Notes under the pieces: generated by a model | Seen by the model: the letters and a program-made list of their open reading frames with translations, nothing else | Databases searched by the model: none | Told to the model about the DNA's origin: nothing | Program-made: the position numbers and the translations under genes | Origin: Epiperipatus broadwayi | Taxonomy: Eukaryota; Onychophora; Udeonychophora; Euonychophora; Peripatidae | NCBI GenBank assembly: GCA_028023455.1 | Contig: JAQFVV010006220.1 | Coordinates: 10,313,916-10,377,915, forward strand | DNA length: 64,000 nucleotides | Reading direction: 5' to 3' | Part shown: piece by piece, positions 47,098-59,808 of the stretch | Numbering within the stretch: position 1 is the stretch's first letter | Layout: the number at the start of each line of letters is the position of its first letter

Positions 47098-48577
47098 TTA
47101 TTTTTTTCTCAAACCAAGCATAAAAATCAATAACTCCCTTTCTGTATAATCATTTTGTTCATATTTATTCTTCCATAACTTCATTATTTGTATCCTTTCT
47201 GCTTTTAAGCATTCACATTGAATTAACAGATGCCTAATATTTTCTGTGCCTTTCTTACACAACTTGCAGACTAAATCACCAATATTTTTCCATTTATGTG
47301 TATATTTCCTTGTTGCTAAAGATCCCATTCGACCCTTAAATAAAACTATTTTCCTTGCTATTATCCACCCAATGTTCCATTTACTTCTATATATATTTAA
47401 ACTCTTTTTACTCTCCATACTAGTTCTCCATCCCATTCCTTACCACTATAACACTTAACAATGCTCCTAACACAATCACCCCACTTTTTGTACAAGTAAA
47501 GTGATATAAATTCTTTATCCAAATCTTCTGCATACCGCATTACCTTTCTCACCCATCTTGTTGCCTGCCCTTTACTCATAACCCATTTAAATACTATTTT
47601 GGCTATTATTTTATTATCCACAAACTGCAATCTACCAAACATTTTAATTTTGCTTTTTGCTCTCTTATATAAAAACTTGACTATCCCATTTCTCCTTGAA
47701 TTGCCTCCTTTGTTGTCCACATATCTTCATACTTCCCTTTGTACTTTTTCTAAGTAATATAATACCCCTTTACTAACACATAAAGCATCATTGCCATATG
47801 TTAACCCTGCTACTGCAATTCCCTTCCATATAATTCTAGCTACATCATATTTATTATATGAAAACACTGTTAATTTCTTTATCAGTCCCTTTCTTTTCTT
47901 TGCTTCAATTATCAATTTTTTCTCCCATTCACCCAATCAATTTTTCTGATTACTTAAGATGATTCCTAAATAACTATATCTATTCACCATACTTAACTTT
48001 ATATCCCCCAATAAAAATTCTTCATCTTCTCTTTCGCCAGTATTAACCATCATTATATTTGATTTTTCTTCACCAAATTTAATCACCATCTCTTTACCCA
48101 TTCTTGTGCATGTCCTTAGCATAACTTCCATATTTTCTTTTTTTTTCCTCAGTTGTCATAGCATCAGCCGGGAAGTGAACCCACTAACCCGGGACAACTG
48201 CTTGACAACTTCCATATTTTCTTTCTGCACATAAAAGACATCATTCGCAAAAAAAAAAAAATCCAACAAAGTATGTACTCCCTTGCCACCTATTAATGGT
48301 ATCTCTATCCCTCTTCCTAGTCTTTTTATTTCTTTCTCCATTTCACTCAAATACAACAAAAACAAAATAGGTGACCTAGGGCATCATTGCCTTAGTCCCA
48401 CCCATTTTTAACTTTAACCAATTCTATATCCCTTAATTGATATTATAGTAATTATTTTCATATAATTTCTTAATAATATCTACTAAAGCTTCATTCATTC
48501 CCAAATTTTCTAAACTTACCCATAATCTATTTATATTTACTCTATCATATGTCATCGCTATATCTATAAAAACTCAT
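47098..48577 (-). pseudogene. LINE L reverse transcriptase and zinc-finger tail, broken
   Basis: In order on the minus strand: motif A with Lys-Ala changed (FIDIAMTYDRV); motif B region decayed (the usual GLRQGCPRSP reads as KAMMP then RSPILF); FANDV at about 48236-48252 in place of FADD; the SINE; RTCTRMGKEMVIKFGEEKSN; EEFLLGDIKLSMVNRYSYLG; thumb and C-terminal region in three further frames; then CKLCKKGTENIRHLLIQC (47220-47280), a C-x2-C...H-x4-C finger usual at LINE C-termini. Frameshifts lie near 47397-47436 and 47720, and the Asp-to-Asn change in the catalytic box would kill the RT even with an open frame. Confidence 0.9.
48123..48224 (-). mobile_element. 5'-truncated SINE with 18-bp target duplication, nested in LINE L
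   Basis: AACTTCCATATTTTCTTT is at 48123-48140 and 48207-48224. Removing the 66-bp insert (48141-48206) and one copy restores the LINE sequence seen at 61.1-63.3 kb. The insert is the right half of the SINE: B-box-like GGGTTCACTTCCC, GGCTGATGCTATGACA, then the A-rich tail (minus strand). Long target duplication and A tail indicate LINE-type priming. Confidence 0.9.
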
Positions 48578-49128
48578 ATATAGCTGTCTACATAAATTTC
48601 TATTCATATCTATAAGATAGTTTTCTAGAGCCATCTGTTATTAGAAAGTTGTTCATTAAAAAAAACATTCATGAAATTTATATAATCCACTGAGTATTAA
48701 ATAATTATTGATTAATTTTTGTAAAGAATATTTAATAAATCTTTAGCAAAAATTTATATTCAAATTGCAGACATAAATATATGGATAACATCAGTTTTTT
48801 GTTTTATTTTCATCATCATCATAATCAGTTCACTAGTAGGGTTATTTTGATTTCAGAAAAAAAAAATTAAGTTAGAAATATAAAAGAGAAGAAAAGACTA
48901 AGAATGTGTGAATACATAACATACGTAGTCCTATTGTTATAGTCAATGTGTAGCTCCATTATAGCTTAAAGGCTTATTATGATTGATTTCAAGTAATGGA
49001 AAGTCATAAGATAAAAGAAAAAGAAGAGAAAATGAGAGAAAAATAATGACAATTAATTTAAGTTAATAATTTATGTTAATAATAACTGATAGTGTATTAG
49101 ATTAAAAAGATAACTATTATTATTTTTT
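48578..49128. other. Non-coding sequence
   Basis: Nothing recognised; contains a short (CATCAT)n tract near 48811-48822. Confidence 0.5.
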
Positions 49129-49447
49129 GGTATTAATTGGTTAGTCATATTGGCCACTAGGTGACGCTGGAGTACCCATCCAAAAGCCCCAATAAGCATG
49201 GACGTGATAAATTTTTATCCAAAAAGTATGGCTAACCAACTAGTACCTGTTTTTGTAATTTGTATTTTATAGCAGTTTCTTCGATTTCTTTTTGATTTTA
49301 GAATGATTTGTTTGCCTTAGGGATTTTAATTTTACATTGATTTCAGTGATTTTTGGATAGAAATTTATCACTTGCATGCTTCTTGGGGGTTCTGGATGGA
49401 TACTGCAGCATCGCCAAGTGGCACAGTACAGCTAACCAACTAATACC
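49129..49447. mobile_element. 319-bp MITE with ~96-bp terminal inverted repeats
   Basis: Starts GGTATTAATTGGTTAG and ends, reverse complemented, GGTATTAGTTGGTTAG. Arms 49129-49226 and 49352-49447 pair through most of their length. A third terminus-like sequence, GGCTAACCAACTAGTACC, lies inside at about 49231-49248. No ORF and no convincing target duplication. Confidence 0.75.
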
Positions 49448-52400
49448 ATTTGTTCATTCAATGATATATTTATGATAGATAGAAGCTCTACAAAAATATT
49501 TGTTAGTAAATTATTAAAACATCACAAGATTCAGATGCACTGTTCCAGGATCCAAAGGTTCTGCTTGATGAAAGCCATAAGCTAGAAACTTATCTGAGAA
49601 TATTGAATAGAAATACACGGATAATGATTATGATGCACAATCTTCTAGAATCTATTGATATTTGAGCTTTCAATAAAAGTGGCACTGTTGTGTAGAGGAA
49701 ATTTTTGCTAATGTTTTAAAAGTATTAGTTCCAGGTAAAAAACTTTATTCAAAAAACTTTTTGTAAATTTAATAAAAGAAGAGACATTAAATGTTTGAGA
49801 AAAGTGAAAAATTCAGCATCACAACCATCATAAAAAGTCCAAAGATAAGGAATAAAAGTTAAATAAAGCTATGATTATAACTAGTCTGAATCATTAAATT
49901 AGACCTCACACAATTATAACTCTTATTGACAATACTAAAAAGAAAATTATGGGGAGAGGGAGAGATAAATATATATTTATCACTTTCAGAAACAAATTTT
50001 TAAAAATAATCAAATAAGAAATATCTTTATACAACATATGACATCTTATTATATTACATTATTTTTAAGACAGTTAATAATTTTTAAAATAAATCTTAAA
50101 TTTATTGTGTATAACCCATGATCTCCAAAAGCACTTCAAACATATATTTTCATCAATGGCTAAAGTGATTTTGCACATTTCCACTTAAATTATAAACATC
50201 AGTCTGATTGCATATATCTGGGTAATTAAAATCATAACTTATTTGTCTATTAGTATCAAATGCATTAAGATAAATCTCATCAAAGCTTAAAATGTCATGA
50301 AATCATTAAAAATTTTAGTGAGTACTATTTGTAAGTCGCATTTGATTGGATTAAATAACATATTACTCAACTGCATTAATGATCATAATTGATATTATCA
50401 TTAAAAACATATTGGGATTTTATAAAATTTAAGCTGCTTATTTATTAAATGAAGAAGCTGATCAGTAACAAGTATTAAGGTTGAGGGTATATATTTTTGA
50501 TATTAAGTCTACAATCTTTTGTATTAATGGACTAAAGTACGTGACAAATAAATTTGCCTATAATATAATAGCAGAAAATATTAGTGATACTTTAATAAAA
50601 TTCTTGTTAACAACTAATTTGTTCATGATGTAATTAATAATTGCAGGAATTTTCATTTGTTTTGAGTGCATATTTTAAAATATTTTGAAAAGTAAACTTT
50701 TTTATTCAAATTCATAAAATACATCTCTAAACATTAGTCTGATAGAATAATCATATTTTAGCAGTAACTCCTTGAAGATAAGAGTATAGCTCACCATTAA
50801 TTTAAAATGAAGATTTCTTATCTGAGTTGTTGAGTTGGATAGGCAAGTAAGATAATGTAAGGAGCAGCCAATCCGTTAATATGAATGTATGCAATTTTGT
50901 AAGCCAAAAATGTGTGTGAATGTAATTATTTTTAAGTAATAACATCAACAAACGTTTTCGGCTTTATTATGTTTAACAGGAAATGTTTAGCCTTTCTATA
51001 ACAAATATATCTATGAAAGCCTGCTAAATGAGATGACATCCAACACAATATTCTGTTCAAAAAATCTATTCATATTTTAATTCAACTCCATTATGTTATA
51101 GTGTTTGTCTTTATTTCAAGCTTTAATTTCAAGTTTAAAAAGATAGAAATATGAATATTTTATTTAGAAAATTAATCAAATTATTCATTTATTTATGGGG
51201 ATTTTTCAAAAAGATAATTTTAGAACAACTACTTTTAGAATATCTAACAGACATTACCATTGGATTATTAAAAAGCTATATACAAAGAAATAACTTATAA
51301 ATTAAAATTGCAGCTAATTAGTTTTTTTTAAAGTGACCCGAAAATTCAACAACGATTTACAAAAATCATAATCAGTTTTAAAAAATGTTTCACTATAAAC
51401 AAGTTGAGAAAATTAGAATAAAAATAAATTAAAAATTATTATTATTGCAGCTATAATTGTGTGGAAACATAAAGAACGTATAGTATGCAACTATAGAAAA
51501 GTTTTATATAAAAAATTTAAAAAAAATCAATGGTGTATGCGTCCATTTGAATAAGAAGTAAGATACATATTTACATTTTAAAAAGTATTGAATATGAAAA
51601 TAAACTTAACCAGGAATTATTTCATAGAAATTAGTATATTCAATGTTGAAATTGATAAGAGAGCTAGGGATCATAACACCATATAGAATATAAAGAAATA
51701 TCATAGATAATTTCTAAAGATATAATTGGAAGATAAACATTTCCTCTTAAAGTTATAAAAGGTAAATATTGGTTTTAAAATGTGAATATTGTAAACCTTT
51801 AGAAATTCTATAACTTATAAGGTAAGAAAATCGTCTTAGGGCTTAAGAAAAAAGAGAAAAGCATTGAATGATCTAGTAAATCTATGACACAATTCACAAT
51901 GATCATAATCAATTATATTTCATTATAAACTTTGCAGAAGAATGAGAATTATTAATGACTACAATATTACAATTAAAACAAACAATTCCTTAGTCAAGAG
52001 TTATCCATTGCAAAATTTGAGTAATCAACAATTATCAGATACTTTAGTGCATTTTAAATTCCATACTAGCCTCCAGTTTTTACATTTGTCAATGAAGCTT
52101 TGGTTTAAAAATTGGAAGATGTAGTTAAGCATCCTTAACTTGAAATTCAAATGAACCTTTGTTGGTTTGATGTTACTATATCTAACTTTCTAATATTAAA
52201 TGTATACCTGGATCTAAATTTTAATAAATTCAAGTAATATTTCAAAAAGGTTATTTATTTATCAAACTAGGCTTAATGGATACATCTCCAAAATAGCAAT
52301 GGATGCTATATCATCAAATTTTTCATTTTCGCTACATTCATAGGACTTTTCCATTTTCTGTTAAGTAGTTCACAGTTCCTATCGATGCTGTAGCTTATGA

Positions 52401-55400
52401 TTTGGAAATTATTAATTTCATGGTAAATTTAAATCAGCAGGGTCATTGAAAGTTACATTATGTAATTGGTGCTTTTTGTACCATTAATGGTATTTTAAAA
52501 GTAATTTTGTGATAGGTTACTGAAAATGGTAGCAGAATTATAATGATGAGGACTATTTTTTTTATTACATGAAAATGATAACCTGGATAATGCCCTTAAT
52601 TGTTTTTGTAAAGAATGCCTTTATAAACAAGATCTGCAAAAGAAGTATTCATCTATTTAGGAATTATAGATTTTTAAAGAGTTTTATTGTTTAAATTACT
52701 TATTCATAAAAAGATATTAAAATGAATTGTAGTCTATATAGGAAGATATATTCAAAGCTGTTAAAAACATATAGCCTTGATAATCTAATACATTTCCAAA
52801 CAAATAAAAGTTATTCTCACTATTACTATTTTTAAATGTGATATAGGTTTTGTTTTATTCCCAGGTGGTAAGGATGAACTTCCATACAATCAAAATTATA
52901 ATAAAACACTATAGTCAATTAAGCTTCACACTCTTAGTTCAAAATGCTTTAGTCTGGCTTATTTAAATATAATTGAGGCATAGATTAAGATGGGTCCCAT
53001 CTTCTTTTTCTAATAGTTCTGGCTTGTGTTTTAGAATTTAGAGTCCCGTGTGATGCCATTATTCCATCTGATTGGCTGTCACTTAAGCATTTTTAAAGCG
53101 TATCTGTTTGAAGGTGTTTAGCTTTCATGTTATTATAGTCAATTAGATAAAAAAGCTTTAGCAATTGTATTCCCAAATAAAAGTGATTTATCTTTTTCTA
53201 GGAATAAACCACCTCCCGATGAGAATAATATAAGAATCTACTTTATATATATATAAAATGATAAGTAAAATGGAATAGAACCAAATGATGCAGTCATTAA
53301 AAATCCTGGATGTAAATTTGTCTTATCTGTCCACCATTAGAAAAAAAAAACAAATTGTTAAAAATCTCACAAAATCAGAACATCTGTAGTAAAAAATATA
53401 ATATTCTGAAAAGGTATTAATAATTATTTATATTTAACAATTAACTTGATCCACTCAATTAAATATATATTAAAGAAAAACAAATAACATTGCATTTTAT
53501 AAAATACTTATTTAACATGGGGGTGGGAGAAAATAGAACTTCATTTTGTAAATAATTTTATGGTTTTAGTTAAAATATATAATTTTTTTAATTAAATGTT
53601 TTTCTAAAGACTATATTTGGCTAATGGAATTGATGATTTGATGTAAAGCATTAGATTATGGTTGAATGTTGGGGAAAGCTTAAGATACTTGAATCTTTTG
53701 GCATTTTTTTTGTCTTTGGGAAAAAATAATTTGAAAGCATTGGTGATAGATTATTTGTTATTGCATTCTTTCAATCATTCTTTTCTTTGGAAACAAATAA
53801 TCTGCTTTTAGAAATAGAACTTAGAAATACACATCTCTCCTAAGAAGTTTTACAAAAAATCATTAGTGCTCGACTTTATGTAATGCATTAAATTGGATAT
53901 GTGGTTGTGGTCATTCTTTTTTAATTTTATCCAAGTTTAATGTAATACTGTTGGAATTTCAAATATGTCCTATGTGACAGTGTATGTAAATAAGTATTAA
54001 AAATAAATATTTTTCTATAAACTGCACCAAAATGGTGTGGGTGAAACAGAGTGAGCCCTGGGGAGAGGATCTCTCCTAGCAAATAAATAATGATGTAATA
54101 TTTGAATACAAGTATAATGTATATACTTAAGTTTTAGATGTAATGATTATTTTTTTCTAATATAAAAAAGGTAACTGAATCTCAAATGTAAAACACAATT
54201 TTTGGATGCTTATTAAGGAAGCAATAGAGCTGAAACAGAGATCAATTCATTTTTATGAACAATAAGTAGTAAAATGATCACACAATGAATTATGAAAAAT
54301 ATAGGATATCAGGTATTAAAAGTTGAATTACTGGTAAATGACCAGAGTATAAAATATATTCTGTATCAATTTTATGGGGAAACTGAAATAAATTATTCAT
54401 GGTTAATTGTATATTTTTATAAATGACAGGTTTTAATATCTTCTAGAAGATGATAAGTAACTGAGCATAGGTTGTACTAAAACTGTCTTGGTCTCATGTA
54501 TGTTGTCCCAAAAATTAAATAACTCTTAGAAAGATGTACATTAAGGTATAGTAAATGTTAGAAATAGGCTTAACTCAATGTTCATAATGAAAAATATATA
54601 TTGTCTATATAGGAACTTTAAAAAAAAATGCTATTAAAACTTACAGCAGAATATTCTATTATTTAATGGATTTATAAGTTTAAAATATTTTCAGTTTCTG
54701 TTCACTTTACTTCAAGTCATCTATTGTAAGTTTAACAGATAGCAATTCTATTATATCCACATGCTGGACTAATTTCTTGTTTATGGCTTTTGTCAATTCA
54801 CTCTTATATCTAAAACTAATTGTTAACTCCTTTATACTATCAAACTAATATCCTAAAATTTAAAAACACTTTTTGGTTTTGAAACCAAATCAATCAGCCT
54901 ATGTAAATATATTGATCTGATACTAAAATCAGTAATTATATATTTTGGTAATTTTTTGACTAGGATGATATACATCAATAAAATATCACATATCTTTCTC
55001 TGCTTACTTTTAATATATATTTTCAAAAGCAATTTCTTTTCACTCTGCTTCAGAACCTTTTATTGTAAGTTTGAGTAATTAATGAACCCTAGATATTAGT
55101 ACCATTATATTCATGCTCCCACAATAGTTTGACTTATGACTTTCATTAAAAAGAATATTGGATTTGTATTAGTATTAGATTTATGCAGTATAACTATATG
55201 AGTGTTTAATTTGGATTCCAAAATTTAGTATGTTTTTGAATTTCAGGTTATTAGTTTACTAATTATATAAATGCATTAGATTCTAATTTCTCACTGATTA
55301 AGATCATAAACCATAAATATCTTTGAGAATGTGAATATAACAGCATTATCTTTTGGTGTCCATTAAATTATTTAAATAACTGTAGATCATTCTCTCTAAT

Positions 55401-55694
55401 AAATTTCTTCTGAAAGTAAAAATTAAATGTCAAGAGACAAAGTAATGTAGTGTTTGGCTTTTCAAAGTAAAAATATCCATGTACAAAATACCATTGAGAA
55501 CATTTAGATAAAAGAGATTATAAAAAACTTAAACTTGTTTTAAAAATGATTGCAACAGTAAATGTTAGTAATTTTCAACTGAAACTATGTTTTAACACTA
55601 AGCTGTATAAAAGCAGAGTACTGCTACCTAATAAAATCAAAAAACATATTTATCAGTTTCTCCAAAGGTCATCCAAGAAACTAAACCAACTAGA
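49448..55694. other. Long AT-rich region with diverged dispersed repeats
   Basis: No gene in ~6.2 kb. Recognisable items are weak repeat similarities at 49520-49690, 54690-55010 and 55060-55170. A less AT-rich patch at 54025-54080 (GAGTGAGCCCTGGGGAGAGG) is unassigned. Confidence 0.45.
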
Positions 55695-55696
55695 TA

Positions 55697-56772
55697 CTGT
55701 GTTTCCCTGAAAATAAGACTAGATCTAATATTAATTTTTGCTCCAAAAGACATCGTAGGCTTATTTTCAGGGAATGTCTTATTTTTTCATATATAAAAAG
55801 CTACATTTGCTCAAGTAAGTACTTCTCTTTAGAGAATACTGTAAGATTCTTACCCCAGGGACTCCCTATAATTCCTTTTTTGTACCCACTAGAATAGCTG
55901 TTTCTTTTTGCATTTATTGTATTTGACAGTCAGAATATTATACTGTTTAAATTTACTATGACTTGCAAGACAAGAGTGGTAACAAAATGATTACAATTAA
56001 AAATAGTTTGTCTACCCACAAGCAACAAAAAAAATGCACCCAAAAAATTCAGAAAATGTTTCTATGTTTTACATGAGCACATTAAGTAAGTCTATTATAA
56101 TTTATGAAGTATTGAATTACAATGACTCACATATTACATGACTATGTCCATCCATTTTCAAGTCTGCACATTGTAAACTCTTTCCAAATTATTTGAAATA
56201 ACACTGCTTTGATATTCTTTTAAAAAATTTTTTTTTTAGGAAAATGATTGATAATTTAATATAAGATAAACTTTGATTATTAAAATCACTTCCATTATTT
56301 TAATAAAAAAATTTAGGAGGAAAAAAATGTTTAAGAAATCAAACTAATTTTTTTTTTTATCTTGAATATTTAAAAGCTATCATGATGAAACTCTAAAACT
56401 AAATCAAGCATTCTAAACCTATTAAATATAAATAAAATAAGTACCTAAAATATATAAATTGTTTGATATACTGACTTGTGGTAGGTAAATTGTTCCTCTA
56501 TACAGGTAGAATTATGTTTGTCAAAAATTATCAATGGGAAAATACAATACAACCATATAATTTATATTACCATTTATTTAAAGCATTAATGCCAATAATA
56601 TTGTTTATTTATACATTCATCACTTTATAATTCAATACACCCCTCTAACATCTATGTGGCTGACAATTTTAACTAGGGCTTATATTTGGGGTAGAACTTA
56701 TATTATAAGCATCCTGAAAAATCATGCTAGAGTTTATTTTCAGGTTAGGTCTTATTTTGAGGAAAAACATGA
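55697..56772. mobile_element. Non-autonomous TIR element, copy 2 (TA-flanked)
   Basis: 1076 bp, matching 8459-9508 throughout. The termini are CTGTGTTTCCCTGAAAATAAG and, reverse complemented, TCATGTTTTTCCTCAAAATA, with TA at 55695-55696 and 56773-56774. The left terminus is better kept than in copy 1. No ORF. Confidence 0.8.
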
Positions 56773-56882
56773 TAGTTAAAAAATTTTATACAGCCAGATT
56801 AGTTCCTGGAACTTTCAGCTTTTTGATAGGAAGAAATACTAAATCTGTGTTTTCACTGTTTAAACAGGTATAATTTATGTTA

Positions 56883-56964
56883 ATATTATGTTATAACTTA
56901 AACACACAGGCTTATTATATACCTGTGTCTATATATGTAATATATAGGGTATATTATGTTATAA
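56883..56964 (-). mobile_element. Truncated H element with 14-bp target duplication
   Basis: ATATTATGTTATAA is at 56883-56896 and 56951-56964. The 54 bp between is the outer end of H (ACACAGGCTTATTATATACC, TGTGTCTATATATGTAATAT, AGGGT), stopping where the conserved arm block begins. In the ribozyme sense this keeps only the 3' end, as expected from 5' truncation during target-primed reverse transcription. Confidence 0.75.
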
Positions 56965-58582
56965 AATTAATTTATTATATACAGATATATATATATTTAA
57001 GGTTCTAATTTGCATTTATAAGACTACTAATAAGTCTCACTGAAAAATATTGCATCAGAATTTTAATTTTTCCCCAATAAAAACGGATAGATGATACATG
57101 ATGTAAATATATACTATTGGCTGGAATAGATCTAGAAATCAACAAATGATTTTACAGAGTAATAAGCCAATGAAAACTCTTAGGACTACTATTAAATAGT
57201 AGAACTTTATTTGAATGTGAAATGCATATATTGTATATGTACACAAAAAAGCAGTAATCCTAACCTACATATTTTTAACAGCTTTATTTGACTTAAGCCC
57301 TCCATTTAAGTCGACTTTCTTGAGGTAAATTAGTAAATTTGATCATTTAAAGTAGTTTTGATTAATTACTTAATATTATTTTTGGAAATATACAATTCTA
57401 GATATCTCACAATCTATGTTGAGATGTAACTTTTTGGGGCAGCCAACTTAGATTTTATAATCTAAAGTTTTAGCTTCATCTCTATTATATACGTATATAA
57501 ACTTTAAAATTATTGAAAGAACTTAATTATTAACCGATCAATCGCAATTAATAATTTGTATTAGTCATTCATTAGACTAGAAATTATCCACAGAAATATT
57601 ATTGATCAATCTCAATATTTGGATAAAAAATAAAAAAGTAAAAGAAGTAGGTGAGGTTAAACAAACGATGAGTATTCTAATAGGAAAATAAAAATTTGTT
57701 AACAATAAAGTAAAGGTCATTAAGGACAGATTAATAAATGAATTATGTTCGACGCAGTCAAGCGTTTCAATAGTTTTAAGTATTTCTAAAACATGCCTTA
57801 ATCTGTAAACGATTTTAATACAAACACTGATAAATTTATTCATTTAAAGATGAAACAATGATGTTTCTAAAATATATGAAGGAAGAAAATATTATTAATT
57901 TAATAGATATCTATAAAGTTATTGATAATGAATATGTACAAAATTATTAATGAAAGAATAAAATTCACGTTTTCCTGTATGGAAATTATTGTATATTAAA
58001 AATATTAGTTAATAGAGAAAGTGACCTGAATCACAGTACAAATCTTTTCCTCAATACGAAGCCTATAAACTTTAGATTATTTGCTAAAGATATAACAAAA
58101 ACCACCCTCACTTGAAATGTCTTAATATGCATGTTTTTCAATACTATTGTCACATTAATCAACATAACGTGTGGAGCGTAGATTCCTATGCTATTAAGTT
58201 TTCTTCATATTTTTCTCCTCTGAGATTTAAATTATATTACTTAACTGCAATCTACTCCATTGGCAAAGAACTTGATTATTCAGAATCAGCAAAAGTTCAT
58301 TGATGACTTAGATTATTTAATTTATTGTCTTATAAAATAGTTACTATTTGATGCTTACAAACTTTTCTTAAATTGTTGAAATTAGAATTTTATTTACTCA
58401 CCAATAAGATTAAAATAAATGTTCTCAATATTTTTAATCTACATTTTAATATTTTTATCACTGCCTATGTTTCTTTATTGTGTGTTTGATTATAGTAAAA
58501 GAAATGCATTTAACGTTAACATGTTTTTATTATAAATACTAATATTCACATAAATTTTCTGGACATCCATATAGAAAAGATA
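56965..58582. other. AT-rich non-coding sequence
   Basis: No gene. Frames at 57577-57843 (minus) and 58112-58303 (plus) show no motif. A part near 58235-58300 resembles 59995-60075. Confidence 0.5.
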
Positions 58583-59228
58583 GTCTATATCAGCGGCTGA
58601 CAGCCTTTTAGATATCGCGGACCAGCGATCGGTAACCTTTTAGATATTGCGAACCATTAACATAATACGAGCATTAAGTATGACATACATACATATTTAT
58701 AATTTTAATTTTAACATAAAAATAATAATAATGTATATTAAGAATTAGTGCGATATTTGCTTCTCTTGGTTTAAAATTATTTTTACTAATCCTTGGCTCC
58801 ATTGATGTCATAGCACCACATAAAGGAGCTTCAATTTCAAGCAGAGAGCGATATTTGTTTTTAATAGCTGTTTACAGTTGAGAACGTTTTTAAATACAAG
58901 TAGTTTTTTTTCCTCGTGTGTCATAGCATCAGCCGGTAAGCGAACCCACTAACTCGGGACAAGTGCTTGTAAAGCAGCGGTCGCTGACCTCTCAACCATC
59001 AGTGTTTGACTTAACACAAGTAGTTCGTTGTGAATGAAGTCAAAATTTTTAAGGCTTTTTCACTCTATATTGTTCTATTTTACATATAATAATGCAGCTT
59101 AAACAAAATTTATTTTTTATTTAAAAGTTTTATTAAATGAGCTTAGCGAATTTAAATAATATCTGAATTTCTTTGAGGATCATTAAAATTATGTCACGGA
59201 CCACCGGTTGCCAAGTGCTAGTCTATAT
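58583..59228. mobile_element. Non-autonomous hAT, 630 bp, perfect 8-bp target duplication
   Basis: GTCTATAT is at 58583-58590 and 59221-59228. The element 58591-59220 starts CAGCGGCTGACAGCC and ends, reverse complemented, TAGCACTTGGCAACC, hAT-type termini. No transposase. Its termini differ from the 27.8-kb hAT, so it belongs to another family. A SINE is nested inside. It inserted into sequence belonging to a PLE inverted repeat: 58561-58590 pairs with 59827-59857. Confidence 0.85.
58896..59025 (-). mobile_element. tRNA-derived SINE nested in the hAT
   Basis: SINE 58906-59015 on the minus strand, flanked by ACAAGTAGTT at 58896-58905 and 59016-59025. A-box-like TGGTTGAGAGG and B-box GGGTTCGCTTACC are intact, followed by GGCTGATGCTATGACA and an A-rich tail. 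The anticodon region reads CTTTACAAG. It is the most complete copy together with 22752-22869. Confidence 0.85.
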
Positions 59229-59305
59229 AACTAAGTGTATCCGTGTTATGAGATAGTGTGGAGAGTGGTGGGTCATGTGAAAGTCTGTGCTCATAAACTC
59301 TATAT
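59229..59305 (+). mobile_element. H-family fragment beside a PLE
   Basis: Conserved arm block in the ribozyme sense (GTGTTATGAGATAGTGTGGA, then GTGGTGGGTCATGTGAAAGT, CTGTGCTCATA). The hammerhead part is absent. The opposite PLE arm (59809-59826) lacks it, so it is an addition to one arm only; boundaries show no clean duplication. Confidence 0.75.
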
Positions 59306-59808
59306 ATTAATGCTTAGTATGTTTTCGATAAATAATATATTATAATTATAGCAATCTCACTTTTTTATTGTTTCAGGATTATATGTATACTTTATAAATA
59401 TTTTTTAAGTTTGAGTTTGTTTATTTAATATTCAAAAATATTTATATCCCTTCAAAGAGCCCATTTCTTTGAGAGGGGGATGCTTGTGTCTTTTTTGTTT
59501 ATAGAGTATTGTTCTTTTGCTAATGACCAAACTTCTTTGATTTTTCGTTTTCTGTCGTCCCTCTCAGTGTATACAATTCCAGCTCTAGACAAATCAAATT
59601 TATGATCAGAATTTTGTTCATGGATTATAAATATTAAGGAATAATCACTACTTTTTATAAGGGATTTAAATATTTTTGAATATTAAATAAACAAATTTAA
59701 ATATATTAAAATATTTATCAAGTTTACATATAAACTTGGAATAACAAAGAAGTGAGATTGCTAAGATTATAATATGTTATTTATCGAAAGAATGCTAAGC
59801 ATTAATAT
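59306..59808 (-). mobile_element. Head-to-head PLE remnant pair
   Basis: Arms 59306-59456 and 59657-59808 are inverted repeats of a PLE 3' UTR. The minus-strand copy keeps the end of its nuclease gene; the plus-strand copy keeps only UTR. Pairing resumes further out between 58561-58590 and 59827-59857, beyond the later H and hAT insertions. Confidence 0.75.
59452..59650 (-). pseudogene. PLE GIY-YIG endonuclease C-terminal fragment, another lineage
   Basis: The minus strand reads HEQNSDHKFDLSRAGIVYTE, then RDDRKRKIKEVWSLAKEQYS, INKKDTSIPLSKKW and a stop at 59452-59454. This fits the PLE nuclease C-terminus H....H.FD...A.I...E....R..KE...I......N...G..L...W. The upstream catalytic region is lost. 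It differs from the C-termini at 10.1-10.4 kb and 16.4-16.5 kb. Confidence 0.7.

Larger units (their letters stand above)
46893..48577 (-). mobile_element. Non-LTR LINE (family L), minus-strand copy, 5'-truncated
   Basis: Same family as 61090-63325. The minus strand starts inside RT motif A (FIDIAMTYDRVNINRLW) and runs to a 3' tail of ATCACATCAC-type repeats near 46893. A SINE lies at 48141-48206. Confidence 0.9.
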
